Source: Macrotis lagotis (Eukaryota > Chordata > Mammalia > Peramelemorphia > Peramelidae). Taken from it: a stretch of DNA of 64,000 bases. The translations under genes and the position numbers were made by a program. The notes beneath the pieces were generated by a model, which was not told where the DNA came from, ran no database searches, and was given only the letters and a program-made list of their open reading frames with translations. Below, piece after piece: positions 20,265 to 30,838 of the stretch. Location of the stretch: the NCBI RefSeq assembly GCF_037893015.1, contig NC_133658.1, positions 140,349,822-140,413,821 of the forward strand. Direction: 5' to 3'. Every line of letters starts with the position of its first letter. Within the stretch, counting starts at the first letter, position 1.

Positions 20265-20800
20265 AGATCCATCAATCAATCTATAAGGATATATCAAGTG
20301 CCCCTTGTGTACCAGGTACTGTACATCAGGGAAACATATCAAAATAAGCCATTCCCTGCCCTCAATGAAATTATAGTCTACAATATGTTCACAGAAAAGA
20401 AAGTACAGAACATATACAAATTAAATACTAAGCCATTGTGTGTGTGTCTGTATTACGCAGTTAATCAATAAGCATTTATTATGCATCAATCACAGTGTCA
20501 AATGTTACAGATAGGGAGAAATACAAAAACATCCTGCTTTCATGGAGCTCATAGGCTAATGGGGGAGACAACTTTCTAAAAAATTATGAACAAGCAAGAT
20601 AGCAATGAAGAGGAAAAGTATTCTAGGCATGGGAGACAGTGGGTGAAAATATCCAGAGTCTAGAGATGGAGTGTCATTGCAAAAAATAGCAAGGAAACTG
20701 GAGTTACTGAATCACATAGTGGAGAAGGGGTAAAGTATAAGAATATTGAAAAATAGGAGGGGGCCAAACCACAAGCTTCAACTTTGGGGGACAAATTTCT
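20265..20800 (-). mobile_element. L2 LINE, two adjoining 3' pieces
   Basis: One terminus at 20265-20405 ('caatcaatctataaggatatatcaagtgcc...accaggtactg') and a second at 20463-20800 ('aatcaataagcatttattatgcatcaatcacagtg' to 'gagatggagtgtcattg'). Confidence 0.75.
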
Positions 20801-20824
20801 TAGGCACAATTCATGTAGTATTAA

Positions 20825-20905
20825 GTTGTACAGTTAGAATTTGAACCCAGGTCTCCTTACCCCCACACAATATGCTTCCTATTAAGTCACATTGCTTTCT
20901 TGGTA
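20825..20905 (-). mobile_element. MIR fragment
   Basis: 'gttagaatttgaacccaggtctccttac' is the reversed head/box-B region. Confidence 0.5.
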
Positions 20906-20914
20906 TTGTGGGTC

Positions 20915-21560
20915 AGGTTTGACTTGGGTCAGTTTGGTGATTCATTTTGGGAATGGAGTAAAATGAGACACTCATAAACCATGCAACATTTGACAAAAGA
21001 AATTTACTTAAATTAATATCATGGAAAAGACATCAGCAAGTGATTCAGTCCTATTTCAGGCTTTCATTTGGAAACGAATCCAGTTAAAAGTGTTGACTTG
21101 CATGGCAATGGGAAATCCATGAAGGGTGGCTGATTCTACATGGTTGTTTTTATGTCTTGGCAACCAGCATTAGAGTCAATAATCAGAGCCTTAGCCTCCT
21201 GAGCCAATCAAATTTAAAGGACAATTTTTCTGCCTTTTAGGAAAAACAAAAACAAAAAAACTAGTTCAGCCTGCATGGCAGGGGGCCTTAGGAGAAACTG
21301 GGCTATTCTGTGTGCCAGTGCCTGAGGAACTGGAAAATCACATGGACCATTCGAGCCTTTGCTGTTTACCAATCAAGTTTCAGGGACACCTTCCCTTACT
21401 ATTAGGAGCATGGGGAACAAAGAAGTATAGTCTACATGACAGAGACCCTAGTAGAGAATGATAATTTAAAGCCTCCCTGTCAATCCCTTTGTTTATGGTA
21501 ATCAAAATTGCATTTATATTCTCCAAGAACTAACTTTTCCCATCTCATAGGACATTAAGA
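20915..21560 (+). mobile_element. LTR-like dispersed fossil, copy 2
   Basis: The left part (20915-21130) resembles 8870-9070: 'ttggtgattc', 'aatgagacactca', 'gacaaaagaaatttactta' and 'catcagcaa'. The rest to about 21560 has the texture of an old LTR. No coding region; family and exact ends unknown. Broken. Confidence 0.35.
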
Positions 21561-21564
21561 ATGA

Positions 21565-21715
21565 GATGGAAAGGCCTCAAGTAACTGAGGTCCCAGATCC
21601 CAAGTCCCATGGATTTTAGAAGGAACTGAAAGATCAGTCAAGATTTGTATGACTTGCTATAAAATGTTTGTATCAGCAGCCCAAAGGTCAATTGAGGTCA
21701 GAAAATGAATGAGTG
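21565..21715. other. Unassigned sequence
   Basis: Nothing recognised. Confidence 0.35.
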
Positions 21716-21716
21716 A

Positions 21717-21805
21717 ATGAGGATTTCAGAAAAGACATGGACAAGAATGGATGATAAGAATTTTAAAAAGACCTGGATGAGAATTTCAGAGAACACATGG
21801 GCAAG
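21717..21805. repeat. Three-unit ~30-bp minisatellite
   Basis: Units resemble 'gaggatttcagaaaagacat' + 'ggacaaga' and recur with changes at about 21748 and 21780. The minus-strand frame repeats 'HVFSEILI' as a result. Confidence 0.6.
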
Positions 21806-21809
21806 ATCT

Positions 21810-22930
21810 GCCTTGTTGGAGGATGGGGTCATGGATTGGCACAGAAGATTCACCAGGATGAAATCAGAGATCCATATCAAAGTAGGGATTCACTGATGCT
21901 ATTGTTGAGGTAAACACTAGCTGGTTTAATGTTGCTCTTGACTTCTCTGCTCTTTTCTCCTATATTAATTGTTGTTGTAGCCTCTTATATTTCTGTAGTC
22001 ACCCAAATCACTGAAAAGTGCTGTGCTGAATCCTGGATGATGAAATAATATATCTGTATTCTCCTAGGAGAGAGGGCAGGGATCTAGGGACTGTACCTAC
22101 TGGATGTTCTCTAGCAGCAATGTACTTAATTAATGAGTACTTAATTAATACCAAATAAATATAATAGCAGATAAAATTACCTCTTTGAAGTCTTAGTCAT
22201 CCTTTCACCATCTGGAAGTAATGGGGAGGCAAGGATGGCATGGGTAATTGAAATCCACAGATAATCCCTAAAGTATATGTTAATTATTATCTTGGTCCAA
22301 ATATAGAGTGCTCTGAAATAAAGGTCATACTCTTAAATTTGTGATCTCTTTGAAAGGCAGAAAAAATTACAAGTATACACTGACAAAGAACTCAATTATA
22401 AGCCACCCTCAGGTTTTATATACACCAGATTTGGAGGACAAAAGGGCAGCACATATTTGGAACAATATGGGAATGATTTTCATTTCTTCTTACCAAATCC
22501 TTTTTTTCCCATTGTTGTTAAATAAATTAAAAAGTAATTTGAATTTCATCTTTTATTTTTCCTTCATGGGGCAGATGACTTTGTGCAATAAAATGGTCCC
22601 AAGGCTGGTAGTAGAAAAGAGAGAAAGAAAAGGCCTAGACACAGTTCATAGATTTGACAAAAAACAAAGCAAACCAGAAAAGCCCCAAAACTCTGATTAA
22701 TGGAGAAATGACTATTACTAAGTCTATAACCAGGGTGGGGCAATCAAGACTTTGCTCTCCAGGCTACTGAAATTTTGAGGACTTTCTTCCCTCTAACTCA
22801 AGTGAATTTATCTTAATTATTTCTTGTATTCTTTTCACATAATGAATTGCTAAGTTGATTTGGAAACAGATTTCCTGCTGTATGCCTTGGCTATATATTA
22901 GTGAATAATTCTGATTGTAATTAAGGATGA
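21810..22930. other. Unique sequence, no gene seen
   Basis: A weak L2-3'-like segment lies near 22050-22120, and 'gtacttaattaat' is tandemly repeated near 22120-22150. A 119-codon plus frame (22341-22700) has no domain or splice context. Confidence 0.35.
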
Positions 22931-22934
22931 TAGG

Positions 22935-23065
22935 ATTACAAACTAGACTTTAGATATCATTCCTCTCATTTTTTCAGATGAGGAAAGTGAGGCAGGAAAA
23001 AGAAGTAAGTGTTCAAGGCTAAGTAGGTAACATGAAGCAGACCTGGAATTTGAATCTAAGATAAA
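22935..23065 (-). mobile_element. MIR-family SINE
   Basis: 'cattttttcagatgaggaaagtgaggcagg' to 'cctggaatttgaatctaag', reversed. Confidence 0.55.
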
Positions 23066-23625
23066 AAAAAATCCAGTGTCATTTTCATTGTACATTAATT
23101 TTCTTACTAAAATACTCCATATATATATATTGATTTATTTATTTTGAATTCCACAACCTTTCCCCCAATCTTACTCCCCCACCCCACCCCCCACACAGCA
23201 GGCAGTCCTAGTCTTTACATTGTTTCCACAGTATATATTGATCCAAGTTGAATGTGATGAGAGAGATATCACATCCTAAAGGTAATAGTCTTTGGTCTCT
23301 GTTCAAACTCCACATTTCTTTATACATTGCTAAAATATTCTTGTTTAAGAGCAAACATAATACCCCCTCCCCCACAAAAATATAGAACCTCATGAGAAAT
23401 AAAGTAAAAGAAACAGAAAAAGTGTTTTTCAGTCTGTGTTGTGATACCATCAGCTCTGTCTCAGGTGGATCACTTTCTTCATCATAAGTCCATCACAGAA
23501 GCCACCTCCATACTTTTCCACAGTGGGCGCTGCTGACTGTAACTCCCTCCATACATTCCTCCCCACTACCACATACTATATTCTCTCTCTCCCTTCACCC
23601 TGTCCCTCTTCCAAAATGTGCTGTA

Positions 23626-23775
23626 GGGCAGCAGAGTGGTGCAGCGGACAAAGCACCAGCCCTGGGGCCAAGAGACCCCGCAATCCCACATACCACCCCA
23701 GAGACCCAGCAACCACCCGGCCTCATGGTCCCGGACAGGCTACCCAATCCCAGCATCTTGCAAAAAGTAAAAAAG
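23626..23775 (+). mobile_element. GC-shifted variant of the short tRNA-SINE
   Basis: Head 'gggcagcagagtggtgcagc' and tail 'catcttgcaaaaa' show it belongs to the A-tailed SINE. In the body, positions that are T or A in other copies are mostly C or G (for example 'acccagcaaccacccggcc' where others have 'acttaataattacctagct'). Imperfect 10-bp duplicates 'aatgtgctgt'/'aatgtgttat' flank it inside the HAL1-like element. Confidence 0.75.
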
Positions 23776-23945
23776 ATAATGTGTTATATCTGACTATTCT
23801 CTCCCATGATCTACCCTCTCCTCCATCAACCACATCCCCCCACTACCCCTGTCCCCCTTCTCTCCTTCTTACTCCAGATGTCTATACCCTATTGAGTGCG
23901 TATGCTGTTTCCTCTCTGAGCCATTTCTGAAAAGAGTGAAGGTTC

Positions 23946-24090
23946 TCAGGGGGCAGCTAGGTGGCACAGTGGATAGAGCACCATCCCTGGAGTCAGGAGT
24001 ACCTGAGTTCAAATCTGACCTCAGACACTTAATATTTATCTAGCTGTGTGGCCATGGGCAAGCCACTTAACCCTATTGCCTTGCAAAAAA
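23946..24090 (+). mobile_element. Short tRNA-derived SINE with perfect target duplication
   Basis: Complete copy 'ggggcagctaggtggcacag' to 'ccctattgccttgc(a)n'. The duplicate 'aagagtgaaggttc' lies at 23932-23945 and 24091-24104. Inserted in the 3' region of the HAL1-like element. Confidence 0.93.
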
Positions 24091-24479
24091 AAGAGTGAAG
24101 GTTCCTTCATTCCCCCTCACCTCCCCCCCCCCCATCCATATCATTGCAAAAGCTCATTGCAAAAAACAAAAGGTCTTATGAAGTATCTTAGCCTATTCTA
24201 CCTCTCCTTTCTCTTACTCCCAGTACATTTCCCTTTTAGCCATTGACTCCATTTGTACAATATCTTATATCTTCAAATTCAGCTCTCTCCTGTACTTCAT
24301 CTATAAAAGCTCCTTCTACCAAATGAGGAGGCTCAAATGAGAATTATCAGCATTATTTTTCTATGCAGGAATGCATACAGTTCATCATCATCATTAAGTG
24401 TCTCATAATTTACCCTTCTCCTCCACTCTCTATGGTTCATCTGAGTCCTATATTTGAAAGTCAAACTTGCTGTTCAGCT

Positions 24480-25495
24480 CTGGTCATTTCAATAGGAACA
24501 TTTGAAATTCCCCTGTTTCATCGAAGGTACATCTTTTCCCCCTGGGAGAAGATGTTCAGTTTTGCTGGGTAGTTGATTTTCAATTGTATTCCAAGCTCTT
24601 TTGCCTTCTGGAATATTATATTCCAAGCCCTATGAGCTCTTAATGTAGTTGCTGCTAAGTCCTGTGTGATCCTGACTGCAGCTCCACGATATTTTAATTG
24701 TGTCCTGGCTGCTTGTAATATTTTCTCTTTGACTTGGGAATTCTGGAACTTGACTATAATATTCCTGGGAGTTGTTTGTTTTTTTTTTTTTGATCTCTTT
24801 CTGGAGGAGATCGGTGAATTCTCTTGATTTCTATTATGCCCTCTGCTTTTAGGATATCAGGGAAATTTTCCTGTAGGAATTCTTTAGAAATGAGGTCAAG
24901 ACTCTTTTCCTGATCATGAATTTTAGGTATCGCAATAATTTTTAAATTACCTTTCCTAAATCTGTTTTCCAGATCAGTTGTTTTTTTTTAAATTTTTTTT
25001 CTAGTTTTTCATTCTTTTTGGTGTTGAAATATTGTGTCTTGATTTCTGGAAGTCACCAGTTTCTACATCTGAAGGATTTTTTTTCCTCAGAGAGCTTTCT
25101 TATTTCCCTTTCCATCTGGCCAATTCTGCTTTTTAAGGCATTCTTCTCCTCAATAATTTGTTTTATCCATTTTGCCTAAGCTGGTTTTTAGTATGTTATT
25201 TTCTTCAGCATTTTTTTTTGGATCTTCTTGACTAAGATGCTAACTTCTTTTTCATGTTTTTCCCTGTATCTCTTTCATTTCTTTTCCCAAATTTTTCTTC
25301 TATCTCTCTCATTTGATTTTCAAAAAATTTTTTGAATTTTATCATAGCCTGAGCCCAACTTCCATTTTTCTTGGAGTCTTTAGATGCAGAAACTTGTACT
25401 TCCTCATCTTCAGATTGAATATTTTGATCCTCCTTGGGATCATAGACAAACAATTTGTCAACTGTCTGGTTCCTCTTTTTTCTTTGTTTACTCAT
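24480..25495 (-). pseudogene. L1-type ORF1 (RNA-binding protein), decayed
   Basis: Starts at 25495 with 'MSKQRKKRNQTVDKLF'; the first 87 codons are open. A long coiled coil follows (Lys/Glu-rich, 'MIKFKKFFENQMREIEEKF', later 'GQMEREIRKLSEEKK'). The RRM and C-terminal domain remain recognisable: 'RKGNLKIIAIPK...FPDIL...EIKRIHRSPPER', then 'NIIVKFQNSQVKEKILQAAR', 'RAHRAWNIIFQKAKELGI' and 'INYPAKLNIFSQGEK'. The order parallels human L1 ORF1p (RHIIVRFTKVEMKEKMLRAA, ISYPAKLSF). Stops and frame changes occur after the first 87 codons and before the RRM end, so no trimeric ORF1p can be made. Confidence 0.9.
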
Positions 25496-26174
25496 TTCCC
25501 CATCCTGTGCCTGGTTTTGGGGTGATTCCTGAGTTTTTGAGTATTATTGGGACACCCCACCCCACATACAAGAACCTTGGTGTGAGGCTCTGATTACTCT
25601 TCTGTTTTATGAATGACCACAAGCACACCCCTCTGCCATGGGGCTGAGGGGGGCAGGCCCTGTTCTTTGGGGGGGGGCCTAGACTGTGACCAGGATCTGA
25701 ATGTGGTCAGGGCCCCAGAGTCCTGTTCCAGGGACAGCGGATAGACCTCGGAAGTCTCTCTCCACTCCCCTACCTTCGGCAGGCTGAACGCTTAGGACAT
25801 AGTTGCCTGGAGGCTCCTGCTTGCTGGCTCCTGCTTCTGTTTCCTGGATCTGGGCGGGCTGATTACCATGACCTGCTGATCGGGCTGAGTGCTTCAACCA
25901 CCCTGAAGTCCTGGGCTTCGAACTCTCTCTGGCAGAGGTCTCTTCTCTGATACTCCAAATTGTACCCAGTGCCTCAGTGGATCTTTCTGTGGGTTATATC
26001 TCTCAAAAATTTAGTTAGAGTCATAATTTTAAGATTTTTTGAAATAGCTTGGAGAGAGCACCTAGGACAGACTCTTCTCCTGGCACCATCTTGGCTCCAC
26101 CCCCCTCCATATAGTTTTAATATCAATATAAAAAATGCCTAGATTTTCCTCCTAGAAATCATGTTTTCTTAAGG

Positions 26175-26400
26175 CAGAAATTCTTAACCTGGGATCTCTA
26201 AACTTAAAAAAATTTTTTTAATAATTGCATTTCAATATAATTGGTTTCCTTTGTAATTTTATATATTTAAATTCATTCATTTAAAATTCATTCATTCATT
26301 TATTTAATTCATTCATAATTTACTCATTTCATTTCATTCATTCTTTTCATTCATTATTTAAATTCATTCATTATTCTGAGGAGTTCATAGGTTTCACCAG
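26175..26400. mobile_element. Possible hAT-like DNA transposon remnant with TTCA expansion
   Basis: 'attcttaacctgggatctctaaactt' and 'gcatttcaatataattggtttcctttg' then 'ttctgaggagttcataggtttcacc' resemble a common mammalian non-autonomous element with a 'ggttcttaacc' end. Family not fixed. Confidence 0.4.
26268..26370. repeat. (TTCA)n-rich expansion
   Basis: Irregular 'attcattcattt' units fill the middle of the preceding element, probably grown from its AT-rich centre. Confidence 0.8.
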
Positions 26401-26534
26401 GCCTACAACACAATTTCTATTAGGAAATAAAGAGACTGGAGGGATGTTAGGATCACCTCCCAGAATGGTTTGGACTTTTTTTTTAACTATACACAAGAGG
26501 TCATTCTTTGCTTCATTTATTTTTTTCTGTCTTA

Positions 26535-26805
26535 ATCACACAAGAGACATTGCCTTAGTCAAACTGAGAGCTGTTAAAAAACCCTGGCTCAAAAAGGCCA
26601 AGATCTCCCACTGCATCCAGGGCCAGCTCCAGGCATCCTGATCCATAACTGGCTAAAGGACCCAGAGAGCTCTGGAGCAGAAAGTGAGACTGGTGACTTA
26701 GCAAAGAACCCCCTCTCTCAAATCCAATTCACCTGTTTGTCAAGGCATCACTTTCCTGATGTCATAGGTCTCTTTGAGAATGAAAGACAGACAAACAACC
26801 ACCAC
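26535..26805 (+). mobile_element. RTE-tailed SINE
   Basis: 'ggcatcctgatccataactgg', 'gagactggtgacttagcaaag' and 'cctgatgtcataggtctctttgag' + 'aatgaaagacagacaaacaac'. Confidence 0.65.
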
Positions 26806-26809
26806 AGGA

Positions 26810-27025
26810 TCATATAGGCAAAGTTAACAGAGTCTCTGGACTCTAGACTGACCTACCATTAAGCTTTGCTTTTCCCAGTGGGAATAATTGACTTCAGAGA
26901 CTCTAGGGTTGTGGCAACTGCAATCACCATTGTGGGAAGGATGAATAGTTCTAAGTAGGTAAAGAAAAATCTCTTATGACTGATAGGGAAAGAAGATAAT
27001 TGTCCATCTGACATGAGTGGAAAGA
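26810..27025. other. Unassigned sequence
   Basis: Nothing recognised. Confidence 0.35.
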
Positions 27026-27029
27026 GTAT

Positions 27030-27200
27030 TGGTCTGAGTATCAGTTGATTCTGATGTCTGGTTTAAGCCTTACTACTACCTAACTGTATAATCTTGGGTA
27101 AATCATTTCTCCTCTCTAGGTCTTAGATCTTCTCTTCCATAAAATTGAAAGGACATGTGACTAGATGATCTCCAAAATTCTTTTCAATTCTGAATTCTTT
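27030..27200 (+). mobile_element. MIR-family SINE
   Basis: 'aagagtattggtctgagtat', 'aatcttgggtaaatcatttctcc' and the tail 'gactagatgatctccaaaatt'. Confidence 0.6.
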
Positions 27201-27204
27201 GCCC

Positions 27205-27720
27205 ATCTAAAAGACCCCAATGAGAATCTGAAAACCACCTAAGAGGACTCCCCAGTTTGGCACTGCTTCTCCGGGGGACTCTACTTTGGAAGGAGGAAGG
27301 GTCCAGATGGTATTGTCTGGCACATATTCAGATAGTTGGGATATGATCTGTGGTGTGAATGAAGTGTTGGGTTCTCTCAACATCATGTCCCCATGAGACT
27401 TATCTGCCACTTCTGAGGGGGACTTGGCACTTGCTACATGTTTGGAGCTCATTCAGCAGATGGAGACCTTGTGTCTGGGTAGGTGTGTGCAGACACACAA
27501 ATCAGACTCATTGCTACACACATGAAATGATTCATCAGCTGGCTGACCTCGTGGTTACACACACAGAGGATGATTCAGCATAGATGATCACAATGCAAGA
27601 TCCATTTCTACATTCATAATGACACACAGACTGAAAGATGCATACCCCACCCAGTAGGGACTCAGATCGATCATTACACTGACCATGCTAGTAGTGGTAA
27701 ATGATTGGTGTGGTCAGCAT
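27205..27720. other. Unique sequence, no gene called
   Basis: An 81-codon minus frame (27207-27452) is not flanked by splice sites and matches nothing recognised. Repeated 'acacacaga'/'gatgattcagca' snippets occur near 27490-27620. Confidence 0.4.
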
Positions 27721-27724
27721 TGAC

Positions 27725-27872
27725 GACTGTTTTTCCTCCTCCTTCATTGTATCTCTCATTAGATTGTGAGCTTCTGGAGAGCAGGGATCACCTTTTGCAT
27801 CTTTTTTGTATCCAATAATATCTAGCTTACAGCAAGTGCTAAGTAAATATTTATTTATTGATTTCTCTCTCT
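27725..27872 (+). mobile_element. L2 3' end
   Basis: 'tagattgtgagcttctggagagcagggatcacc' and 'gcaagtgctaagtaaatatttatt' are the L2 terminus. Confidence 0.75.
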
Positions 27873-27930
27873 CTTTTTTTCTTTTCTATTCTTTCTCTCC
27901 CTTCTCCTTTCTTTCCTTTCTTCTACTTGG
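27873..27930. repeat. Polypyrimidine tract
   Basis: Nearly pure C/T on plus over about 55 bases. Confidence 0.85.
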
Positions 27931-28004
27931 CTGTTTTTAAGTTCCTGGTTTTTATTCTCTTTTTTTCTTGACTCTGGTCCATATCCCATACTGGATTTGG
28001 AAGT

Positions 28005-28215
28005 GGTAGACTTGGGTTCCAATTCTGGCTATCCTCTTTACTTCTTCTCAAGAAGACCATGACATCAGGGAGGTGATGCCAGGACATGTGCATGAACTGG
28101 ATTTGAGTGAGGAGGTGCTGTGCTAAGTCACCAGCCTCACTTTGTCCTCTGGAGTCATCTGGGTCCAGTGGCCAGATATGAATTAGGATGATTGGAGATG
28201 GATGTGGATTCAAGG
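28005..28215 (-). mobile_element. RTE-tailed SINE
   Basis: 'ctcaagaagaccatgacatcagggaggtgatgcc' and 'tagtgagg...aagtcaccagcctcacttt' are the reverse of the copy at 215-462. Confidence 0.7.
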
Positions 28216-28217
28216 TA

Positions 28218-28342
28218 GTCAGAATTAAGTGACTTGCCCAAGGTCACCCAGCTAGTAAATATCAAGTATCTAAGATCAAATTTGAACTCAGGTCCTTCTG
28301 ACTCCAGGACCAGCCATCTATCCACTGTACCACCTACCTGTC
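28218..28342 (-). mobile_element. SINE fragment (MIR or MAR1 head half)
   Basis: 'gtgacttgcccaaggtcacccagctag' to 'ccactgtaccacctacctgtcc'; the tail is missing, so the subfamily is unclear. Confidence 0.7.
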
Positions 28343-28344
28343 CA

Positions 28345-28870
28345 CTATTTACTTACTAGATGTTTGACTCTGGACAAATTTTACCCAGTCCACCTGCTTG
28401 AATCTCACTTTACTCATTTGGAAAGTGAAGAGGTAGGACTAGATGACCTCAAATGTTCCTCTCAACTTTAAATCTGTGATATTAGAAATAGCTTACTCTG
28501 CTGCGTGAACAATGAATTCCCACAGTTCTCCAGATCAATGTAATCTCTTGTTTTCCTTGATTTTTCTTGTTTTCCCTTAGAGGGACTTGGCAGGGGCCAC
28601 CTGATTGGTGTCTGGTTCTGTGAGAAAAGTGCCTCTTTAAATAGATGTCTCTGGATCTTTTAGTCAAAGTTAAGGATTTAGTTTTTTTCTTGTGTTCTTA
28701 AGATACAAAAATGTCATCTGTTAGGAACAATGCAAACATCAGTCTGCAGCATGTTTAGTAGTACAAAAACTAGATCTGAAAGTCCTGAGTTCAGATTTCC
28801 AATTCAGTCACTTCACCATTTTGGGCATCATTTTCCTCATTTGGAAAATGAAGGGTTTTGAACTAGCTGA
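28345..28870 (+). mobile_element. Two MIR-family fragments with unique spacer
   Basis: 28345-28485 ends 'gactagatgacctcaaatgttcc' and 28740-28870 has 'cattttgggcatcattttcctcatttgg'. The spacer 28490-28735 shows nothing recognised. Confidence 0.5.
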
Positions 28871-28977
28871 CCTCCTGTTACTAGCACTCAGGTGAAGAAT
28901 TATCATGCTAATCCCCTCCCTCATCAGCTGAACCTCTATTTTGATATGCTTGAAATGAATTTCTTTTTTCTTTTTTA

Positions 28978-29478
28978 GACTTTGTTCTTTCAAAATTCAA
29001 TTTTATTTTATTTTTCAGGTCTGTTTCTCTCTCCCCACCCCCTTTACAAAGTAAGAAAACCAAAAACTGTCACAAACACATACAAACAAAATAAATTTCT
29101 TCATTGGCCATATCCCCAAAAATGTTTTGATCTGTATTCTGAAACCATTACCTCTCCATCAAGAGGGAAGCTGCATGTTTCAGCATGAGTCCTCTAGAAT
29201 TGTTAATCATTATGCTGATCAAAATTCCTGAATCTTTCAGTTATTTTGTCTGTACAATATTGTTGTTATTCTTTAAATTGTTTTCGTGGTTCTGCTCATA
29301 TCACTTTGGATCAATTCATACAAATCTTAACAGACTTTTCTGAAATCATCCCCTTCATCATTTTTTACAACACAATTGTATTTTGTTACATCCATACACC
29401 TTAACTTTTTCAGATATTCTCCATTTGATGGTGCATCCTGTCAATTTCCAATACTTTGCCACAATGAAAAGAGCTCCT
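28978..29478 (-). mobile_element. L1 LINE 3' fragment, old subfamily
   Basis: 'cgtggttctgctcatatcac', 'acaattgtattttgttacatcc' and 'ttccaatactttgccacaatgaaaagagc' are the reverse of the L1 ORF2 C-terminus and 3'UTR, strongly diverged. Confidence 0.75.
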
Positions 29479-29479
29479 T

Positions 29480-29700
29480 GACTTGGGTGGCTTAGTCCTA
29501 TCCTACCACAGGGGCTTGCTGCTCCAGCTACCTTTTATTTCTTCAGTAGTATTCTTCAGGACCAGACTCTCCTGCTTTCCAAGGAGACAATTAGCTAACC
29601 TAATAAACTCTTGGACTAATGTGCCAAAGGGAGAAGATTGTAAGAACTCACATTCAGAGTCATAATGCTTTGAACTGGAAAGTTTCTTAGAAATCAGTTA
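29480..29700. other. Unassigned sequence
   Basis: A 60-codon frame begins at 29483. No exon signals. A weak MIR-family tail lies at about 29650-29700. Confidence 0.35.
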
Positions 29701-29703
29701 ATC

Positions 29704-30118
29704 CAGTGGTTCTCAAGCTTTTTTTTTTTTGTTTACAGCAGAGTAATTTTTTTTTTAACCATGAAAAATCATGGCACACTGAACCGTTAAATTGCCAACA
29801 CAGAAAGCAAGTGGGGGGAGATTTGTGCATATGTGACTACTCCTCAATGAGAGCAGCTGTTTTTGTTGAATTCTTTGTGAGTTAAAGTTTTGATTTGTTT
29901 TGAGTTTTGTGAGCATAAAAATAGGCAAACTGTATTTTTGTGAATATTATACTTACCAAATTATATATGTCGAGCAAGTAAAATTTAGTTTAAACAGGAT
30001 TATTTATGACTTTTCTCTTATTGACATGAAAATATCATACAAAATTTGTGACATGCCTAATGAAGATCTCAATGTAACAATGTGCTGGAGTACAGTCTTT
30101 GAGGACCACAAGATGGCT
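29704..30118. mobile_element. Probable hAT-Charlie-type DNA transposon remnant
   Basis: The left end CAGTGGTTCTCAAGC is close to the Charlie-type terminal inverted repeat. The right end 'gtctttgaggaccaca' reads as its decayed reverse complement. The interior is AT-rich without transposase. An 8-bp target duplication is not evident. Confidence 0.5.
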
Positions 30119-30372
30119 AAGAGTAAAGTGGGCTGGATTTGGAGTAAGGAAGACCTGAGTTAAAATCCTGACTTATATTCTTAGTAGCTATGTGGTCTTG
30201 GGAAGGTGACAAGTCTCTGTTTGTCTCAGTTTCTTAATTTATAAAAATGGGAATAATAATAATAGCACTTACTCCTCAGGGTTGTTGTGAGGATCAAATG
30301 AATTATTATAAGTAAGGTATTTTGTAATCCTTAAAATGCTATATAAAATGTTCACTATTATTATTAGGATTA
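30118..30372 (+). mobile_element. MIR/THER1 SINE, near complete
   Basis: Full order from head to 'gggaataataataatagcacttactcctcagggttgttgtgagg' and '(tta)n' end. Confidence 0.8.
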
Positions 30373-30384
30373 CTGGTCTGGTCC

Positions 30385-30500
30385 AAACCCTTTATTTTTC
30401 TGGATGAGACTCAGAGATAGGGAGTGAGTCACATAAGGAAACACAGCTGTTAAATGTTAGAGATTTGAACTCCAAATCTTTTATCCATAAGTTTCTCATG
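30385..30500 (-). mobile_element. MIR fragment
   Basis: 'ccctttatttttctggatgagactcagagat' to 'tttgaactccaaatctt', reversed. Confidence 0.5.
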
Positions 30501-30734
30501 CTTTCCACATAATGGAGTCTCTGAAGATCCTTCTTCTATGTTCTAAGCTATAGAGCATTAGAACAAGAGCCTTCTAGAGACAATGCATAATTATTGATTG
30601 GTCTTTAAAATAAATAAAATGATATAAACAGAAATAAAATTGTCATGATGACACCAGTCTAAAACTTCTCAAGTACTGATTAAATTGTGATACAATGTAG
30701 CTTTTTAGAGTTATATTTTAAGAATATTATCCAA

Positions 30735-30838
30735 AAGTCTCTCTGCCTCTGTCTCTTTCTCTTTCTCTTTCTGTCTATGTCTAGCTCTCTGCTTCTGTCT
30801 GTCTGTTTTTGTCTATCTCTCTCTGTTTTTTTTTTTTT
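30735..30838. repeat. Polypyrimidine / (TCTC, TCTG)n tract with T-run
   Basis: Pyrimidine-rich repeat ending in 12 T. The preceding 30501-30734 holds nothing recognised. Confidence 0.85.

Larger units (their letters stand above)
23124..26104 (-). mobile_element. Near-complete half-L1 (HAL1-like) element
   Basis: This 2.98-kb minus-strand element runs from a 5' end 'ggtggagccaagatggtgcc' at 26104, through a CpG-containing 5' leader and an L1-type ORF1 (about 25495 to 24480), to a pyrimidine-rich 3' region and an L1 3' terminus resembling 17822-18110. No endonuclease or reverse transcriptase sequence was seen between ORF1 and the 3' end. It is flanked by the 9-bp repeat 'ctccatata' (23115-23123 and 26105-26113). 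It carries two later SINE insertions. HAL1 elements (ORF1 only, moved by L1) are an established mammalian class. An internally deleted L1 is the alternative. Confidence 0.8.

Noticed and set aside
23523-23930. 135-codon plus frame
   Set aside because: Lies antisense in the HAL1-like element and reads through an inserted SINE.
27207-27452. 81-codon minus frame resembling a normal protein in composition
   Set aside because: No acceptor/donor pair, no recognised family, ends against a MIR-family repeat.
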